From contig CAJYLO010000011.1 in the NCBI GenBank assembly GCA_913776245.1, forward strand, positions 39,774-103,773: 64,000 bases of DNA, read 5' to 3'. This document shows, piece by piece, positions 52,324 through 62,099 of the stretch. The position numbers were made by a program, and so were the translations under genes. The notes below the pieces were generated by a model. That model made no database searches. It was not told the DNA's origin and worked only from the letters and a program-made list of their open reading frames with translations. The stretch is from an uncultured Chryseobacterium sp. (GTDB lineage Bacteria > Bacteroidota > Bacteroidia > Flavobacteriales > Weeksellaceae). Within the stretch, counting starts at the first letter, position 1; each line of letters starts with the position of its first letter.

Positions 52324-54225
52324 TTATTGATTGAGCATATACGTTTTATAGTTCAACATTTTGACTTTTCCGATATCCAAAAGGAAAATCAAAGTTTCCG
52401 AAATGTTTTCTTTCGGATAAAAATTAAGAGTTACACTCATTTCATCAAGCGTCATTGGCTTCTTTCCAAGCTGGAAAATGATTTCTGATGAAACATTCCG
52501 CCTGGAACTTTTTCGCTTTCTGCAAACTGAGCATTTTCCGCAGTTTTCTGCGTCTTTTTCACCAAAATAATTAAGAATTAATTTCATTTTACAGAAGTCA
52601 GCATCCCGTACAAAGAACTTGTTCTCTTCCCATTTTCTTAGTTTATTCTTCTGAATATTGTTGAAAAGCGTCCAATATTCTCCGAAAAGATGTCTGTCAT
52701 TTCTTGGTTTCAGAAATTTTACTGCATGCTGACCACCATCAAGATAGTCAAGATAACCGGCTTTCTGCATCTGCTTTAATTTTACCTTGAATGACTGGAT
52801 ATCGAAATGATTCTTATTGCAAAAAGCGGCATCACTGAAATAAACTTTCTGTATTGCCAATCCTGGCAGATTTCTGAAAAGCAATTCCATAAAATAAGCA
52901 TCTGAAGGACTGAGCTGCTCCAGATCCTGTGGTTTTACAAAGCTCTGAATAGTGGAAGCGGAAACCGAATTTTTATAATAAATCAGTTCCTGATTATGGA
53001 GAAATGAAAGTATGTTCCGGATTTTAGCTTTTGACAATTGAGTTAGATTATTTAACCGTTGGATTTCTAATGAAAAAGTCTTTTCCGGCAAATCATTTTC
53101 CCCGATCTGAAACATTGAATAAAGATAGGTCAGAATTTTCTGATATTCAGATTTACCGGGAATCTGATTCCGGAATGTCTCATCTATATGTGTGAGTTCC
53201 TGATCATTCCAAAGTAAAATGGCTATTGCTTCTTCTCCGGCTCTTCCGGCTCTTCCGATTTCCTGATAATAATTTTCCAAAGTGGAAGATGGTGACAAGT
53301 GAATGACGAATTTCACATTATCCTTGTCAATACCCATCCCAAAAGCATTGGTAGACACCAATACGTGAAACTGACTGGCGATCCATTTTTTTTGTAATTT
53401 CTCTTTTTCATTTGCAGCTAAACCTGCGTGATAGAAGTCAACATTCTGGAGCCTGTTGTTTTTCAGGTAGTTTGCTAAATCTTCGGCCTCTTTTCTCGTT
53501 CTGGTATAAATGATTCCGGATGATGGGTTTTGTCTCAGGAATTGCAGTATACGATTATATTTATCCGCAGTATTTTCTATAATGATATTGAGATTGTCTC
53601 TTTTAAAGCTTTGCCTGAAAATCTTCGGATTATGAAGGCCGAGTTTGATTGAAATTTCATCAACCACTTTATCCGTAGCTGTTGCAGTGAGGGCAAGACA
53701 AGGCACCTTTTTAAATTCCTGGCGAAATTGTTTTATATTCTGATAGCTGGGACGGAAATCCGAACCCCATTCAGAAATACAATGTGCTTCATCCACAGCC
53801 ATAAACGATACTGCAATGTCCTGGATATTCTTTAAAAACATTTGATTCTGTAATCGTTCAGGAGAGATATACAGGATTTTCACCAATCCTTCTTTGCATT
53901 TATTATAAACCTCTTCTTCTTCAAATTCATCTAATTCAGAACTGAGTAATTCGCCTTCAATTCCTAATGATTGCAACATCAGGATCTGGTCTTTCATCAA
54001 TGCCAGGAGTGGAGAAACAACCAGGCAAACACCTTCTAATACTAATGCCGGAAGTTGATAACAAAGTGATTTACCTCCTCCTGTAGGTAGAAGCGCTAAA
54101 GTATCTTTCCCCTGAATGACGGAAAGTATGATCTCTTTCTGCGAAGAACGAAAATCATCATAACCCCAAAAGTATTTCAGGGTTTCAAAAATTAATTTCT
54201 CGTTAGAATCTACGGAAGAAAGCAT
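52324..54225 (-). CDS. recQ: ATP-dependent DNA helicase RecQ
   Basis: The protein is 633 aa. SF2 helicase motifs: Walker A LLPTGGGKSLCYQLPAL, motif II AVDEAHCISEWGSDFRP, motif III ALTATATDKV, motif V STNAFGMGIDKDNV, motif VI QEIGRAGRAGE. A zinc subdomain of RecQ has cysteines in CKMKLILNYFGEKDAENCGK then CSVC. The C-terminal HRDC domain is missing; a winged-helix-like RQC remnant ends the protein. It unwinds DNA 3' to 5' in repair and fork restart. The OmpA genes upstream are separated by a terminator. Confidence 0.93.
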   Translation of the reverse strand: MLSSVDSNEKLIFETLKYFWGYDDFRSSQKEIILSVIQGKDTLALLPTGGGKSLCYQLPALVLEGVCLVVSPLLALMKDQILMLQSLGIEGELLSSELDEFEEEEVYNKCKEGLVKILYISPERLQNQMFLKNIQDIAVSFMAVDEAHCISEWGSDFRPSYQNIKQFRQEFKKVPCLALTATATDKVVDEISIKLGLHNPKIFRQSFKRDNLNIIIENTADKYNRILQFLRQNPSSGIIYTRTRKEAEDLANYLKNNRLQNVDFYHAGLAANEKEKLQKKWIASQFHVLVSTNAFGMGIDKDNVKFVIHLSPSSTLENYYQEIGRAGRAGEEAIAILLWNDQELTHIDETFRNQIPGKSEYQKILTYLYSMFQIGENDLPEKTFSLEIQRLNNLTQLSKAKIRNILSFLHNQELIYYKNSVSASTIQSFVKPQDLEQLSPSDAYFMELLFRNLPGLAIQKVYFSDAAFCNKNHFDIQSFKVKLKQMQKAGYLDYLDGGQHAVKFLKPRNDRHLFGEYWTLFNNIQKNKLRKWEENKFFVRDADFCKMKLILNYFGEKDAENCGKCSVCRKRKSSRRNVSSEIIFQLGKKPMTLDEMSVTLNFYPKENISETLIFLLDIGKVKMLNYKTYMLNQ

Positions 54226-54252
54226 GCGTAAATTTAGTTAAATATTGAACAT

Positions 54253-54280
54253 AAAAAAACCGCATTGCTGCGGTTTTTTT
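54253..54280 (-). terminator. Terminator of the tandem OmpA operon
   Basis: AAAAAAACCGCA (54253-54264) pairs with TGCGGTTTTTTT (54269-54280) around TTGC. It lies 18 bp past the stop of the second OmpA gene, on the minus strand. Confidence 0.9.
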
Positions 54281-54297
54281 ATATAAATCTGTATATT

Positions 54298-55734
54298 TTA
54301 TTTAGCTTCAAAGTAAACTCTTCTGTTTGCTCTGTTTTTCCACTCTTCGCATTTTTCAGCCGGATCGCATTCAGGATAAAGAAGATTTTTTTCTCCCCTG
54401 CCGATAGCTTCAAGTTTTTTCCCGTCAGCACCATTTTCAATCAGATAATTTTTAACGTTATTGGCACGTTTTTCAGATAGCTTTTGATTGTATCTGTCTG
54501 TTCCTCTGGTATCTGTACCGCCAATTACTCTGAATTTAGCTCCTGAAGCATTAATGTAATTGATGGCCTGAGTAAGGATTGGTGTATTAGATGGAAGAAT
54601 TCTGTCAGAATCCAGATCAAACTCGATGCCTTTCAGCAATCTGTCATTATCAGTTACAACTCCGGTCTGAGGTGTAGAAGTATACGGACACCCATTATTT
54701 TCTACAGGTCCCGGAACAGTTACACATTTATCATTAAGGTCAATTACACCATCCAGATCCAGATCCAGCGCAACACCTGCTCCATCAACCCTTGCACCTG
54801 CAGGCGTATCCAATTGTCTGTCCCAATCGTCACAAACGCCGTCATTATCAGCATCCCCTTTTTTACATACTTCGATATCCTGTGTCTTATCATTAAGAAC
54901 ATCCAGCTTGTAATAAATTTCCTGAAGCGGATCGTGCCACATCAAATGAGACTCGTGCTTACCAAGTTTAAATGTTAAACCTAATGTTCCATTAAAGAAG
55001 TTATCAGAAACCTGATCTTCTATAAGATTGTACCCATTCTGTCCAACACCTGCTCCGTCAAACTCATCATCACCAGTTATAACATACATCAAACGTCCTT
55101 CGATGTCAATTCTATTGTTGACTTTGAATTTAAGTCCAGCACCTGCCTGACCGAAAAGAGATCCAAGTTTAAACGGTTTAGCTTCATAGTTAAGTACCTG
55201 ATTAAAAACCGGCCCAGGATCTTGTCTGTAAGATCTGTAAGCAAGTGTTCCGACTCCGGCATACCCGTGAAGAGCCCATCTGAACGGAGACTTATTATCT
55301 ACTCTTCTTAAAAGGTTGGAGAAGTTGATATCACCCAAGATAGAAATAGCATCATATTGTGTTCTTCCTGCCGGATAATTTCCTGCTAATGGCTTATGAT
55401 CCTTAGTATTGATCTGACCTTGTCTGGTCTCGCCACGGTCATATTGTAAATTAATACCGAAGGCGTGAGTAATAGCTTTATCAATACTTATGTAGGCAGA
55501 ATATCCGAAAAGGTTTTTACCATTTCCATTCTTTATAGATGTCATGTCAGCAGACTGAATTAAAGGAACACCAGCTCCCACCGAAATAGACCAGTCATTG
55601 AATCTTTTTGATGCCTGCGTAAATGGCGAAACATTCTGAGATCCCGAGTTAGCATCTGTAGATGCTGTCTGACCTGCTAAACTCATAGGCAACAATAAAG
55701 CTACAGCTGCTAATGATAATAAATTTTGTTTCAT
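54298..55734 (-). CDS. OmpA family outer-membrane protein with TSP3-like linker
   Basis: The protein is 478 aa. A signal peptide (ending PMSLAGQ) and a barrel region of about 230 residues are followed by a linker with TSP type 3-like calcium repeats (GDADNDGVCDDWDRQLD, LDLDLDGVIDLNDKCVTVPG). The C-terminal OmpA domain binds peptidoglycan: FRVIGGTDTRGTDRYNQKLS, then SEKRANNVKNYLIENGA and RANRRVYFEAK. It anchors the outer membrane to the wall. It is the second of a tandem pair, 26 bp after its paralogue. Confidence 0.92.
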   Translation of the reverse strand: MKQNLLSLAAVALLLPMSLAGQTASTDANSGSQNVSPFTQASKRFNDWSISVGAGVPLIQSADMTSIKNGNGKNLFGYSAYISIDKAITHAFGINLQYDRGETRQGQINTKDHKPLAGNYPAGRTQYDAISILGDINFSNLLRRVDNKSPFRWALHGYAGVGTLAYRSYRQDPGPVFNQVLNYEAKPFKLGSLFGQAGAGLKFKVNNRIDIEGRLMYVITGDDEFDGAGVGQNGYNLIEDQVSDNFFNGTLGLTFKLGKHESHLMWHDPLQEIYYKLDVLNDKTQDIEVCKKGDADNDGVCDDWDRQLDTPAGARVDGAGVALDLDLDGVIDLNDKCVTVPGPVENNGCPYTSTPQTGVVTDNDRLLKGIEFDLDSDRILPSNTPILTQAINYINASGAKFRVIGGTDTRGTDRYNQKLSEKRANNVKNYLIENGADGKKLEAIGRGEKNLLYPECDPAEKCEEWKNRANRRVYFEAK

Positions 55735-55760
55735 ATTTTAAATGTTTTTTTCTAGTTTAT

Positions 55761-57179
55761 TTATTTAGCTACAAAATAGACTCTTCTGTTAGCTTCATTC
55801 TTCCATTCAGGGCATTTTTCTGCAGGGTCACACTCTACATATTTCAAGTCTTCTTTTCCTCTGCCTTCCGCTGTAAGTATATCCGCCGGAACTCCTTTAT
55901 CTACAAGATATTTTACAACAGCATCTGCTCTTGATTGTGATAATTTTTTATTATAGATTGCAGAACCTCTGCTATCCGTAGCACCAACTACAATAAATTT
56001 CTCTCCGGTATTCAGAGTTTTGATAATTTCTACCGCTTTATTAAGATCGTTATAAGATTTTTCTCTTATGATATCCTTGTTAAGTTCAAACTCAATACCA
56101 TGAAAATACCTGTTTATTTCATCAATTGCTGCGGTTTTAGTCACAGATACAGTTTGAGCAATAGGCTCTTTAGGACAACCCCTATTTTCTATTGGTCCTG
56201 GAACGGTTACACATTTATCATTCAGATCAATAACGCCGTCCAGATCAGAATCTAATGCTACTCCTGCTCCATCAACTCTGGCACCTGCAGGCGTATCCAG
56301 TTGTCTGTCCCAGTCATCACAAACGCCATCATTATCCATATCGCCTTTTTCGCAAACTTTGAAATCTTTGAATTTTTCTTCTAAATTACCTGCTTTTGCA
56401 TAAGCATTCTGTAAAGGATCTACCCAGCGTAAATGGTCCGGATGTTTACCTAATTTAAATGACAGCGCTAAATTGAATAACCATGCATTGTCTGTATAGG
56501 AATCATTAATGAGATTGTATCCCGGGTATGCATTTCTAGACCATCCACCACCATCAAATTCTTCGTCACCACTGATTAAGTACAGCGCCCTTAACTCCAA
56601 ATCAAGAAGTCTTGATACATTATATTTTAAACCTGCACCTCCGATGTATGAAAAGCTGCCAATATTCATTTTCTGCTCAATGTATAATGGCCATTTGCTC
56701 AAAACATTATTATCCTGCAAAAATGTTTTGTAACCCATCAGTCCGATACCAGCATAACCGTGCAGGGCCCATCGGAACTTTGAATGGTTGTCCACTCTTC
56801 TCATCAGATTGGAGAAATTAATATCTCCCAAAAGTGCAACCTGGTCAAATTTGGTATAACCGTGTCCCACTCCGGCAGCATCATTAAGGTAAGCTTTCTG
56901 CTTGGTCTCACCTTTTGTATACATCAGTGATAAACCAAAAGTATGGGTAATCTGTTTATCCAGGCTGACAAATCCATTCCAGCCCCAGTTGACCTTCCCA
57001 TCATAAAATGAGGTAAGATCAGCATTAGCCATAAAAGCTGCTCCGCCACCAACAGTTACAGACCAGTCTTTAAAAAGCCGGCTCTCGTTGTTGAAAGGTT
57101 TGGTAGCAATTTCACTTTCTGAAGTCTGAGAAAGACCTAGAAAAGGAAGAAACAAAAGTAAACATAGTTTTTTCTTCAT
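55761..57179 (-). CDS. OmpA family outer-membrane protein, paralogue of the downstream gene
   Basis: The protein is 472 aa with a signal peptide (MKKKLCLLLFLPFLGLSQ), a beta-barrel (FVSLDKQITHTFGLSLMYTK), TSP3-like repeats (GDMDNDGVCDDWDRQLDTPA, DSDLDGVIDLNDKC) and the OmpA domain (KFIVVGATDSRGSAIYNKKL to NEANRRVYFVAK). The linker of about 50 residues is almost identical to that of the next gene, while the barrels are much less alike. It is first in a two-gene operon. folK precedes it by 24 bp on the same strand. Confidence 0.92.
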   Translation of the reverse strand: MKKKLCLLLFLPFLGLSQTSESEIATKPFNNESRLFKDWSVTVGGGAAFMANADLTSFYDGKVNWGWNGFVSLDKQITHTFGLSLMYTKGETKQKAYLNDAAGVGHGYTKFDQVALLGDINFSNLMRRVDNHSKFRWALHGYAGIGLMGYKTFLQDNNVLSKWPLYIEQKMNIGSFSYIGGAGLKYNVSRLLDLELRALYLISGDEEFDGGGWSRNAYPGYNLINDSYTDNAWLFNLALSFKLGKHPDHLRWVDPLQNAYAKAGNLEEKFKDFKVCEKGDMDNDGVCDDWDRQLDTPAGARVDGAGVALDSDLDGVIDLNDKCVTVPGPIENRGCPKEPIAQTVSVTKTAAIDEINRYFHGIEFELNKDIIREKSYNDLNKAVEIIKTLNTGEKFIVVGATDSRGSAIYNKKLSQSRADAVVKYLVDKGVPADILTAEGRGKEDLKYVECDPAEKCPEWKNEANRRVYFVAK

Positions 57180-57203
57180 AATTCATTTGTGTGTTATAAA
57201 AAT

Positions 57204-57620
57204 TTATTGCACTTGTTTAATAATTTCTTTTGCAAAATCTCTTTCATAAAGATTTTTAAAATGAGGAATTATTAATTTTTCTGAAATAAACTTTATATTA
57301 TTATACAGTATTATGTCAATATCTATAATCCTATCCTGATAAGCTCCGAGATCAGCAGAATCTTTGATACGACCCATACTTCTTTCGATATTCTTAAGTT
57401 CAGTAAGAAGCTTAAAAGGTGAAAGTTGTGTTTTTATTCTGACTGCAATATTACAAAAAAAATTGAAACTATCAAATTCTACGGGTTTTGTTGATATTAG
57501 TTTAGATTTTGCTATTATTGCACCTATTTTTTTTTCAAGTTCCGATAGTGCTTTATTCACATTATCTTCAGGATTTTTTATGTTGCTTCCGAGTAACAAA
57601 ATGACATCATTATACGACAT
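57204..57620 (-). CDS. folK: 2-amino-4-hydroxy-6-hydroxymethyldihydropteridine diphosphokinase
   Basis: The protein is 138 aa, a short HPPK. It has VILLLGSNIKNPEDNVNKAL, then SKLISTKPVEFDSFNFFCN, LLTELKNIERSMGRI and the metal motif DRIIDIDIILYNN (the DxD pair). It transfers pyrophosphate from ATP to the hydroxymethylpterin in folate synthesis. It is divergent from sppA with only 22 bp between start codons, so their promoters overlap inside the genes. Confidence 0.93.
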   Translation of the reverse strand: MSYNDVILLLGSNIKNPEDNVNKALSELEKKIGAIIAKSKLISTKPVEFDSFNFFCNIAVRIKTQLSPFKLLTELKNIERSMGRIKDSADLGAYQDRIIDIDIILYNNIKFISEKLIIPHFKNLYERDFAKEIIKQVQ

Positions 57621-57642
57621 ATAGAATTATAATATAAATTAG

Positions 57643-59388
57643 ATGAAAGGATTTTTCAAAATAGTTTTAGCAAATTTAACCGCAATTTTTATTCTATTTG
57701 CCGGTTTTTTGCTTTTTTTTATTGGCTTTCTGATTATTTCTTCGCTTTCAGGAAGTGTTGATGTAAAGCAGGATTCGGTACTCACCTTAGATTTGAAAAC
57801 AAGAGTAATAGACAGTCCATCAGAAGACCAGGAAGATATTTTTGCTTTTAAGAATGAGCAAAAAGCAGTTTTATTATATGATATCATCAATGCTATCGAT
57901 AAAGCGAAAGATGACAATAAAATCAAAGGAATCAGTTTGGAGATTGATAACTTCCAAGCCGGAATTACCCAGATGGATGACATCCGTAATGCACTTATTG
58001 ATTTTAAAAAAAGCGGAAAATTTGTTTATGCTTATGGTAACACGGTATCACAAGGCGCTTATTATCTGGGCTCTGTTGCAGACAAATATTATCTTAATCC
58101 GGCCGGACTGATAGAGCTGAAAGGTCTTTCTACAGAGGTCACCTTTTTCAAAAACTTTGCAGAAAAGTATGGAATCGGAATCCAGGTGATCCGTCACGGA
58201 AAATTCAAAGCTGCTGTAGAGCCATTCCTTAGAGATGAAATATCGCCTGAAAATAAAGAACAGCTTTCTACATTACTAAATGATATTTGGGCCAGCACTT
58301 CAAAGAAGATTGCTGATTCCAGAAAGATTTCTTTGCCTGAACTTAATACCATCACAGATAGCCTGTACAGTTACCTTCCGAATCTCAGCCTTAAATATAA
58401 GCTTGCTGACCAGCTGATCCAGAAATCTGAATATGATAATATCATCCGTAAAAAACTGAATATTGATGCTGATAAAAAGATCAACAAAATTTCTTTTGCC
58501 AAGTATTCCGAATCTCTGGAATCTGAAAGCGATGGTAAAAAGATTGGAGTTCTGTATGCGTCCGGGGCAATATATAACGGAAAAGGTTATGATGGGATCT
58601 ATGCTGATAATTTCATAAAAGAAATCAAAAAGCTACAGAAAGACAATGATATAAAGGCTGTTGTTTTCAGAATCAATTCTCCGGGAGGAAGTGCCAATGC
58701 TTCCGACGAAATTTTATTCGAAATGCAGCAACTGAAGCGCAAAAAGCCTGTGGTTGTTTCGTTCGGAGATTATGCGGCTTCCGGCGGTTATTACATTGCA
58801 ATGGGTGCGGATAAGATATTTTCCGAGCCTAATACTTTGACCGGATCTATCGGAGTTTTTGGTGTGATCCCTTACTTTAAAGAACTGGCAGCAAAAAATG
58901 GAATCCGTAGCGACGCTGTCACTACCAATGCTAATTCTAATATGATATCGGCAATCAACGGACTGAGTCCTGGTACATTAACCATTATGACCAGAAGTGT
59001 GGAATCTACATACCAGAGATTTGTGCATTTTGTCACACTGAACAGGAAAAAAACTTTTGAAGAAATTGATTCAGTAGGCGGCGGAAGAGTTTGGTCCGGT
59101 GTCCGTGCAAAACAGATCGGATTAGTGGATGAATTGGGATCTCTTCAGGACGCCATTAAATATGCAGCTAAGTCTGCTAATATCAAAGATTATAAGGTTT
59201 CTGCTTATCCTGCAAAAGTTTCCAAATTTGAGCAGATTTTCTCTTCTGAAACTGAAGAAGATTTCTCAACCAGGCTGATCCAGAGAAAGCTTGGGAAAGA
59301 GAATTTTAAAATCTTCCAGCATATCACAGATCCTGATACTAAAACGGCTGTGCTGATGGAAAGCCCTTTCAGCATAAAGATTAATTAA
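57643..59388 (+). CDS. sppA: Signal peptide peptidase SppA, 67K type
   Basis: The protein is 581 aa, the long double-domain form. An N-terminal membrane helix (TAIFILFAGFLLFFIGFLII) anchors it. The catalytic Lys is in IRHGKFKAAVEPF (Lys189), and the catalytic Ser in DYAASGGYYIAMGADKI (Ser380); the two halves repeat the same fold (ISLEIDNFQAG and VFRINSPGGSANAS). It digests cleaved signal peptides in the membrane, facing the periplasm. It is divergent from folK and followed by a strong terminator. Confidence 0.94.
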   Translation: MKGFFKIVLANLTAIFILFAGFLLFFIGFLIISSLSGSVDVKQDSVLTLDLKTRVIDSPSEDQEDIFAFKNEQKAVLLYDIINAIDKAKDDNKIKGISLEIDNFQAGITQMDDIRNALIDFKKSGKFVYAYGNTVSQGAYYLGSVADKYYLNPAGLIELKGLSTEVTFFKNFAEKYGIGIQVIRHGKFKAAVEPFLRDEISPENKEQLSTLLNDIWASTSKKIADSRKISLPELNTITDSLYSYLPNLSLKYKLADQLIQKSEYDNIIRKKLNIDADKKINKISFAKYSESLESESDGKKIGVLYASGAIYNGKGYDGIYADNFIKEIKKLQKDNDIKAVVFRINSPGGSANASDEILFEMQQLKRKKPVVVSFGDYAASGGYYIAMGADKIFSEPNTLTGSIGVFGVIPYFKELAAKNGIRSDAVTTNANSNMISAINGLSPGTLTIMTRSVESTYQRFVHFVTLNRKKTFEEIDSVGGGRVWSGVRAKQIGLVDELGSLQDAIKYAAKSANIKDYKVSAYPAKVSKFEQIFSSETEEDFSTRLIQRKLGKENFKIFQHITDPDTKTAVLMESPFSIKIN

Positions 59389-59405
59389 TTGCAGTATAAA
59401 AAAAT

Positions 59406-59441
59406 AAAAAGCCTTGCCAGATTTTCCGGCAAGGCTTTTTT
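59406..59441 (+). terminator. Terminator of sppA
   Basis: AAAAAGCCTTGCC (59406-59418) pairs perfectly with GGCAAGGCTTTTT (59428-59440). It lies 17 bp past the stop. The rest of the gap to 59558 shows nothing. Confidence 0.92.
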
Positions 59442-59558
59442 ATGTTTTTACAAGGAAATAGCCCCGATTGCAGCGGCATCCTTTTTTCTTTTGTCCGGGG
59501 AAAAGCTATGGCAAAGAAAAAAGATATAGCGGAAAGCGGGATTAAGCTCCTGAAAATT

Positions 59559-60227
59559 TTAAAACTTATAGGCCAGATTCCAGCTGAAACCCATGTTGAA
59601 ACTGCCGGAACTCCTTCCAAATCCAGGAACAATCATAGGCGTTACGCCGTCCTGTTTTGTGGTATAGGCAAGATATCTTGGCTGGATATTGACATCGATG
59701 AAGAAATTGCTTTCAAATACCTGAATCCTTGCACCAATAGCGCCTTCTATCCAGTAGCTGCTCTGTGTGGACGGCTCCAGTGAAACCGAGACACCCTCAT
59801 TATTTCTGCCTTTCACCGGTATCGCCATATATTCCTGGGAATAGAAACTCCCTGCTAATTTTGCACCGGCATAAAAACCGTTGAATGCATTTTCCGGATC
59901 CGAAGCCAGCATATAAAACCCGCCTGCTTTCAGAAATAAACCGTCGGCTTTTGCATCATAACCATTTTTCTGATAGATGTTTTTATCATATCCCAAATCT
60001 ACCACTGCGTGAATTCTCCTGTTGATTCTGCTGGAAATAAAGCCCTGATACAGCTTTCTGTCACCGAAAAAACCTGCTCCCAGATTCAATACATCTGCAC
60101 CAATAATAAAATTGGGGGTATACTTCCATTTTGCCGAATCCTGTTTCTTGGTCTCCGATTTTTTCTGAGAAAAAGCAAATACCGAAAACAAGCTAAAAGC
60201 GGAGATAAAAATTGACTTTGCTTTCAT
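59559..60227 (-). CDS. DUF6048-like outer-membrane protein
   Basis: The protein is 222 aa from ATG 60227 with the signal peptide MKAKSIFISAFSLFSVFAFS. A charged linker (KKSETKKQDSAKWKYTPN) follows, then alternating strands (FIIGADVLNLGAGFFGD, IHAVVDLGYDKNIYQ, FNGFYAGAKLAGSFY) and an end in GFSWNLAYKF with a final aromatic residue, all as in small barrels. DUF6048 beside DUF6452 and rlmD is a known flavobacterial order as I remember it. Its start overlaps the DUF6452 stop by 35 bp. The function is unknown. Confidence 0.85.
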   Translation of the reverse strand: MKAKSIFISAFSLFSVFAFSQKKSETKKQDSAKWKYTPNFIIGADVLNLGAGFFGDRKLYQGFISSRINRRIHAVVDLGYDKNIYQKNGYDAKADGLFLKAGGFYMLASDPENAFNGFYAGAKLAGSFYSQEYMAIPVKGRNNEGVSVSLEPSTQSSYWIEGAIGARIQVFESNFFIDVNIQPRYLAYTTKQDGVTPMIVPGFGRSSGSFNMGFSWNLAYKF

Positions 60228-60663
60228 CTGTGAGTGATGTATGATTGGATTCGACATTAAGAAGCGGATTGGGTTTTATAAGTTCGGATTTCAGATTCTC
60301 ATAATTAATTTTAAATCCGCAGGCCGGAGATACATAAACTGCATTTTTGTCATAAGAGATCCGAACCTTGGAACTATCTCCATCTTTTGCCGTTTTGAAA
60401 TAGATATCCGTGTAAAGACTGTCATCAATTCTCAAAGGAATAAAAACGGTTTCCGCATTGGCCTGGGCCAGGATATTGGTGAGTTTATTATTTCCGTAAT
60501 CCACATTGATATACAGAGAATCAATCTTTGTGAGCTGTCCTGCTTCATTTTTGAATTTCACCTGCAATCTTGGAGTTGACTCCGAACTCAGACAAATGTC
60601 ATCATCGCTGCCGCAACTTGTGAGAAGCAAAAAAAAGCCCAGAAGAAAAAATAGTTTTTGCAT
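60193..60663 (-). CDS. DUF6452-like lipoprotein
   Basis: The protein is 156 aa from ATG 60663. The lipobox LLLTSC puts the lipid Cys at residue 17. The mature part has beta strands with two cysteines near the ends (DDDICLSSESTPRLQVKFK and AVYVSPACGFKINYENLKSE). It lies between rlmD and DUF6048 and overlaps the latter, so the two products may work together at the outer membrane. The function is unknown. Confidence 0.83.
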   Translation of the reverse strand: MQKLFFLLGFFLLLTSCGSDDDICLSSESTPRLQVKFKNEAGQLTKIDSLYINVDYGNNKLTNILAQANAETVFIPLRIDDSLYTDIYFKTAKDGDSSKVRISYDKNAVYVSPACGFKINYENLKSELIKPNPLLNVESNHTSLTDESKVNFYLRF

Positions 60664-60686
60664 TGAATAAAGATAATACAAATTGT

Positions 60687-62096
60687 TTATTTTTTAAGAA
60701 GCAAAGCAATGTTTTCTACGTGATGCGTCTGCGGGAACATATCGACCGGAAGAATTTTCACCAGTTCATAACGGTCCTTCAGCAAAGCAATATCTCTTGC
60801 CTGTGTTGCGGAATTACAGCTGACATAAACGATTTTTTCCGGTGATAATTTCAGGATCTGCTCCACTACTTTCTGATGCATTCCGTCTCTCGGTGGGTCA
60901 GTAATCAGCACATCAGCTTTTGGATGGTTTGCTAAAAATTCATCATTAAAAATGTCTTTCATATCACCGCAATAAAAAGTACAGTTTTCCAATCCATTGA
61001 TCTGTGCATGTTCCTTAGCTGCGTCAATAGCCTCCTGTACAGCTTCTATCCCGATCACCTGTTTTGCATTCCTTGCAACATACTGAGCAATAGTTCCCGT
61101 TCCCGTATAAAGATCGTAAACGACCTGGTCGCCTGATAAATCAGCGAACTCGAGAGTTTTTCTGTATAATTCCAAAGCCTGCCTATAGTTGGTCTGGAAA
61201 AATGATTTCGGCCCTATTTTGAATCTGAGTCCATCCATTTCCTCATACAAGTATCCCTCACCAAAATAATTTTGGATATCAAGATCATAGATGCTGTCAT
61301 TTCCTTTCGGATTGATGGCGAAAACCAAAGTCTTTATCTGAGGAAATTGGGATAATAAATAATCAAACAATCGTATTCTTTCCGATTCCATTTCCCTATA
61401 CAATTGGAAAAGTACCATCCATTCCCCTATAGAATTCTGACGGAGCATCAAAGTCCTTAGAAAACCTTCCTGAGCTTTTACATCGTAAAATTCCAGCCCG
61501 TTCTCCACAGCATATTTTTTTACTGCCAAACGAATCTGGTTAGATGGATCTTCCTGCAGATAACATTCTTTGAGATCAAGAATCTTGCTCCACATCCCCG
61601 GAATATGAAATCCCAAGGCATCTCTGTTGCCGAAGTTTTCCTCGGAACTGATCTCATATTGCGTGAGCCAGCGCGAGTTGGAAAAAGAAAATTCCATTTT
61701 ATTCCTGTAAAAATATTGTTCCTTAGAACCTAAAATAGGAATAATTTCAAAATCAGAAACACCTCCGATTCTTTTGATATTATTAACGACTTCATTATGC
61801 TTGAAATCAAGTTGTTTCTCGTAAGCAATATTCTGCCATTTACAGCCACCACAAGTTCCGAAATGGATGCACTTTGGTTCAACCCTGTTTTCGGAATATT
61901 CTATGATCTCAACCGCTTCACCTTCAAAATAGTTACTTTTTGACTTTTTAACTCTGACATTAACCAGATCGCCCGGAACCGCTCCCGAAACAATAACTGT
62001 TTTTCCTTCTTCAGTTTTACCAACAGAAACTCCTTTCGCACCGGCAGAAAGGAGTCTGATATTTTCAAGAATTTGATTTTTTTTCTTATTCTTCAT
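60687..62096 (-). CDS. rlmD: 23S rRNA (uracil-5-)-methyltransferase RlmD
   Basis: The protein is 469 aa. An N-terminal TRAM domain (GVSVGKTEEGKTVIVSGAVP) precedes a [4Fe-4S] cluster site with Cys76, Cys82 and Cys85 (CIHFGTCGGCKW) plus one later Cys. SAM site: VYDLYTGTGTIAQYVARNA. Catalytic Cys427 lies in YVSCNSATQARDIALL and the TDPPRDGMHQKVVEQI motif is in place. It methylates U1939 of 23S rRNA. It starts 3 bp after the TlpA-like gene and is followed by DUF6452 23 bp later. Confidence 0.95.
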   Translation of the reverse strand: MKNKKKNQILENIRLLSAGAKGVSVGKTEEGKTVIVSGAVPGDLVNVRVKKSKSNYFEGEAVEIIEYSENRVEPKCIHFGTCGGCKWQNIAYEKQLDFKHNEVVNNIKRIGGVSDFEIIPILGSKEQYFYRNKMEFSFSNSRWLTQYEISSEENFGNRDALGFHIPGMWSKILDLKECYLQEDPSNQIRLAVKKYAVENGLEFYDVKAQEGFLRTLMLRQNSIGEWMVLFQLYREMESERIRLFDYLLSQFPQIKTLVFAINPKGNDSIYDLDIQNYFGEGYLYEEMDGLRFKIGPKSFFQTNYRQALELYRKTLEFADLSGDQVVYDLYTGTGTIAQYVARNAKQVIGIEAVQEAIDAAKEHAQINGLENCTFYCGDMKDIFNDEFLANHPKADVLITDPPRDGMHQKVVEQILKLSPEKIVYVSCNSATQARDIALLKDRYELVKILPVDMFPQTHHVENIALLLKK

Positions 62097-62099
62097 TTA

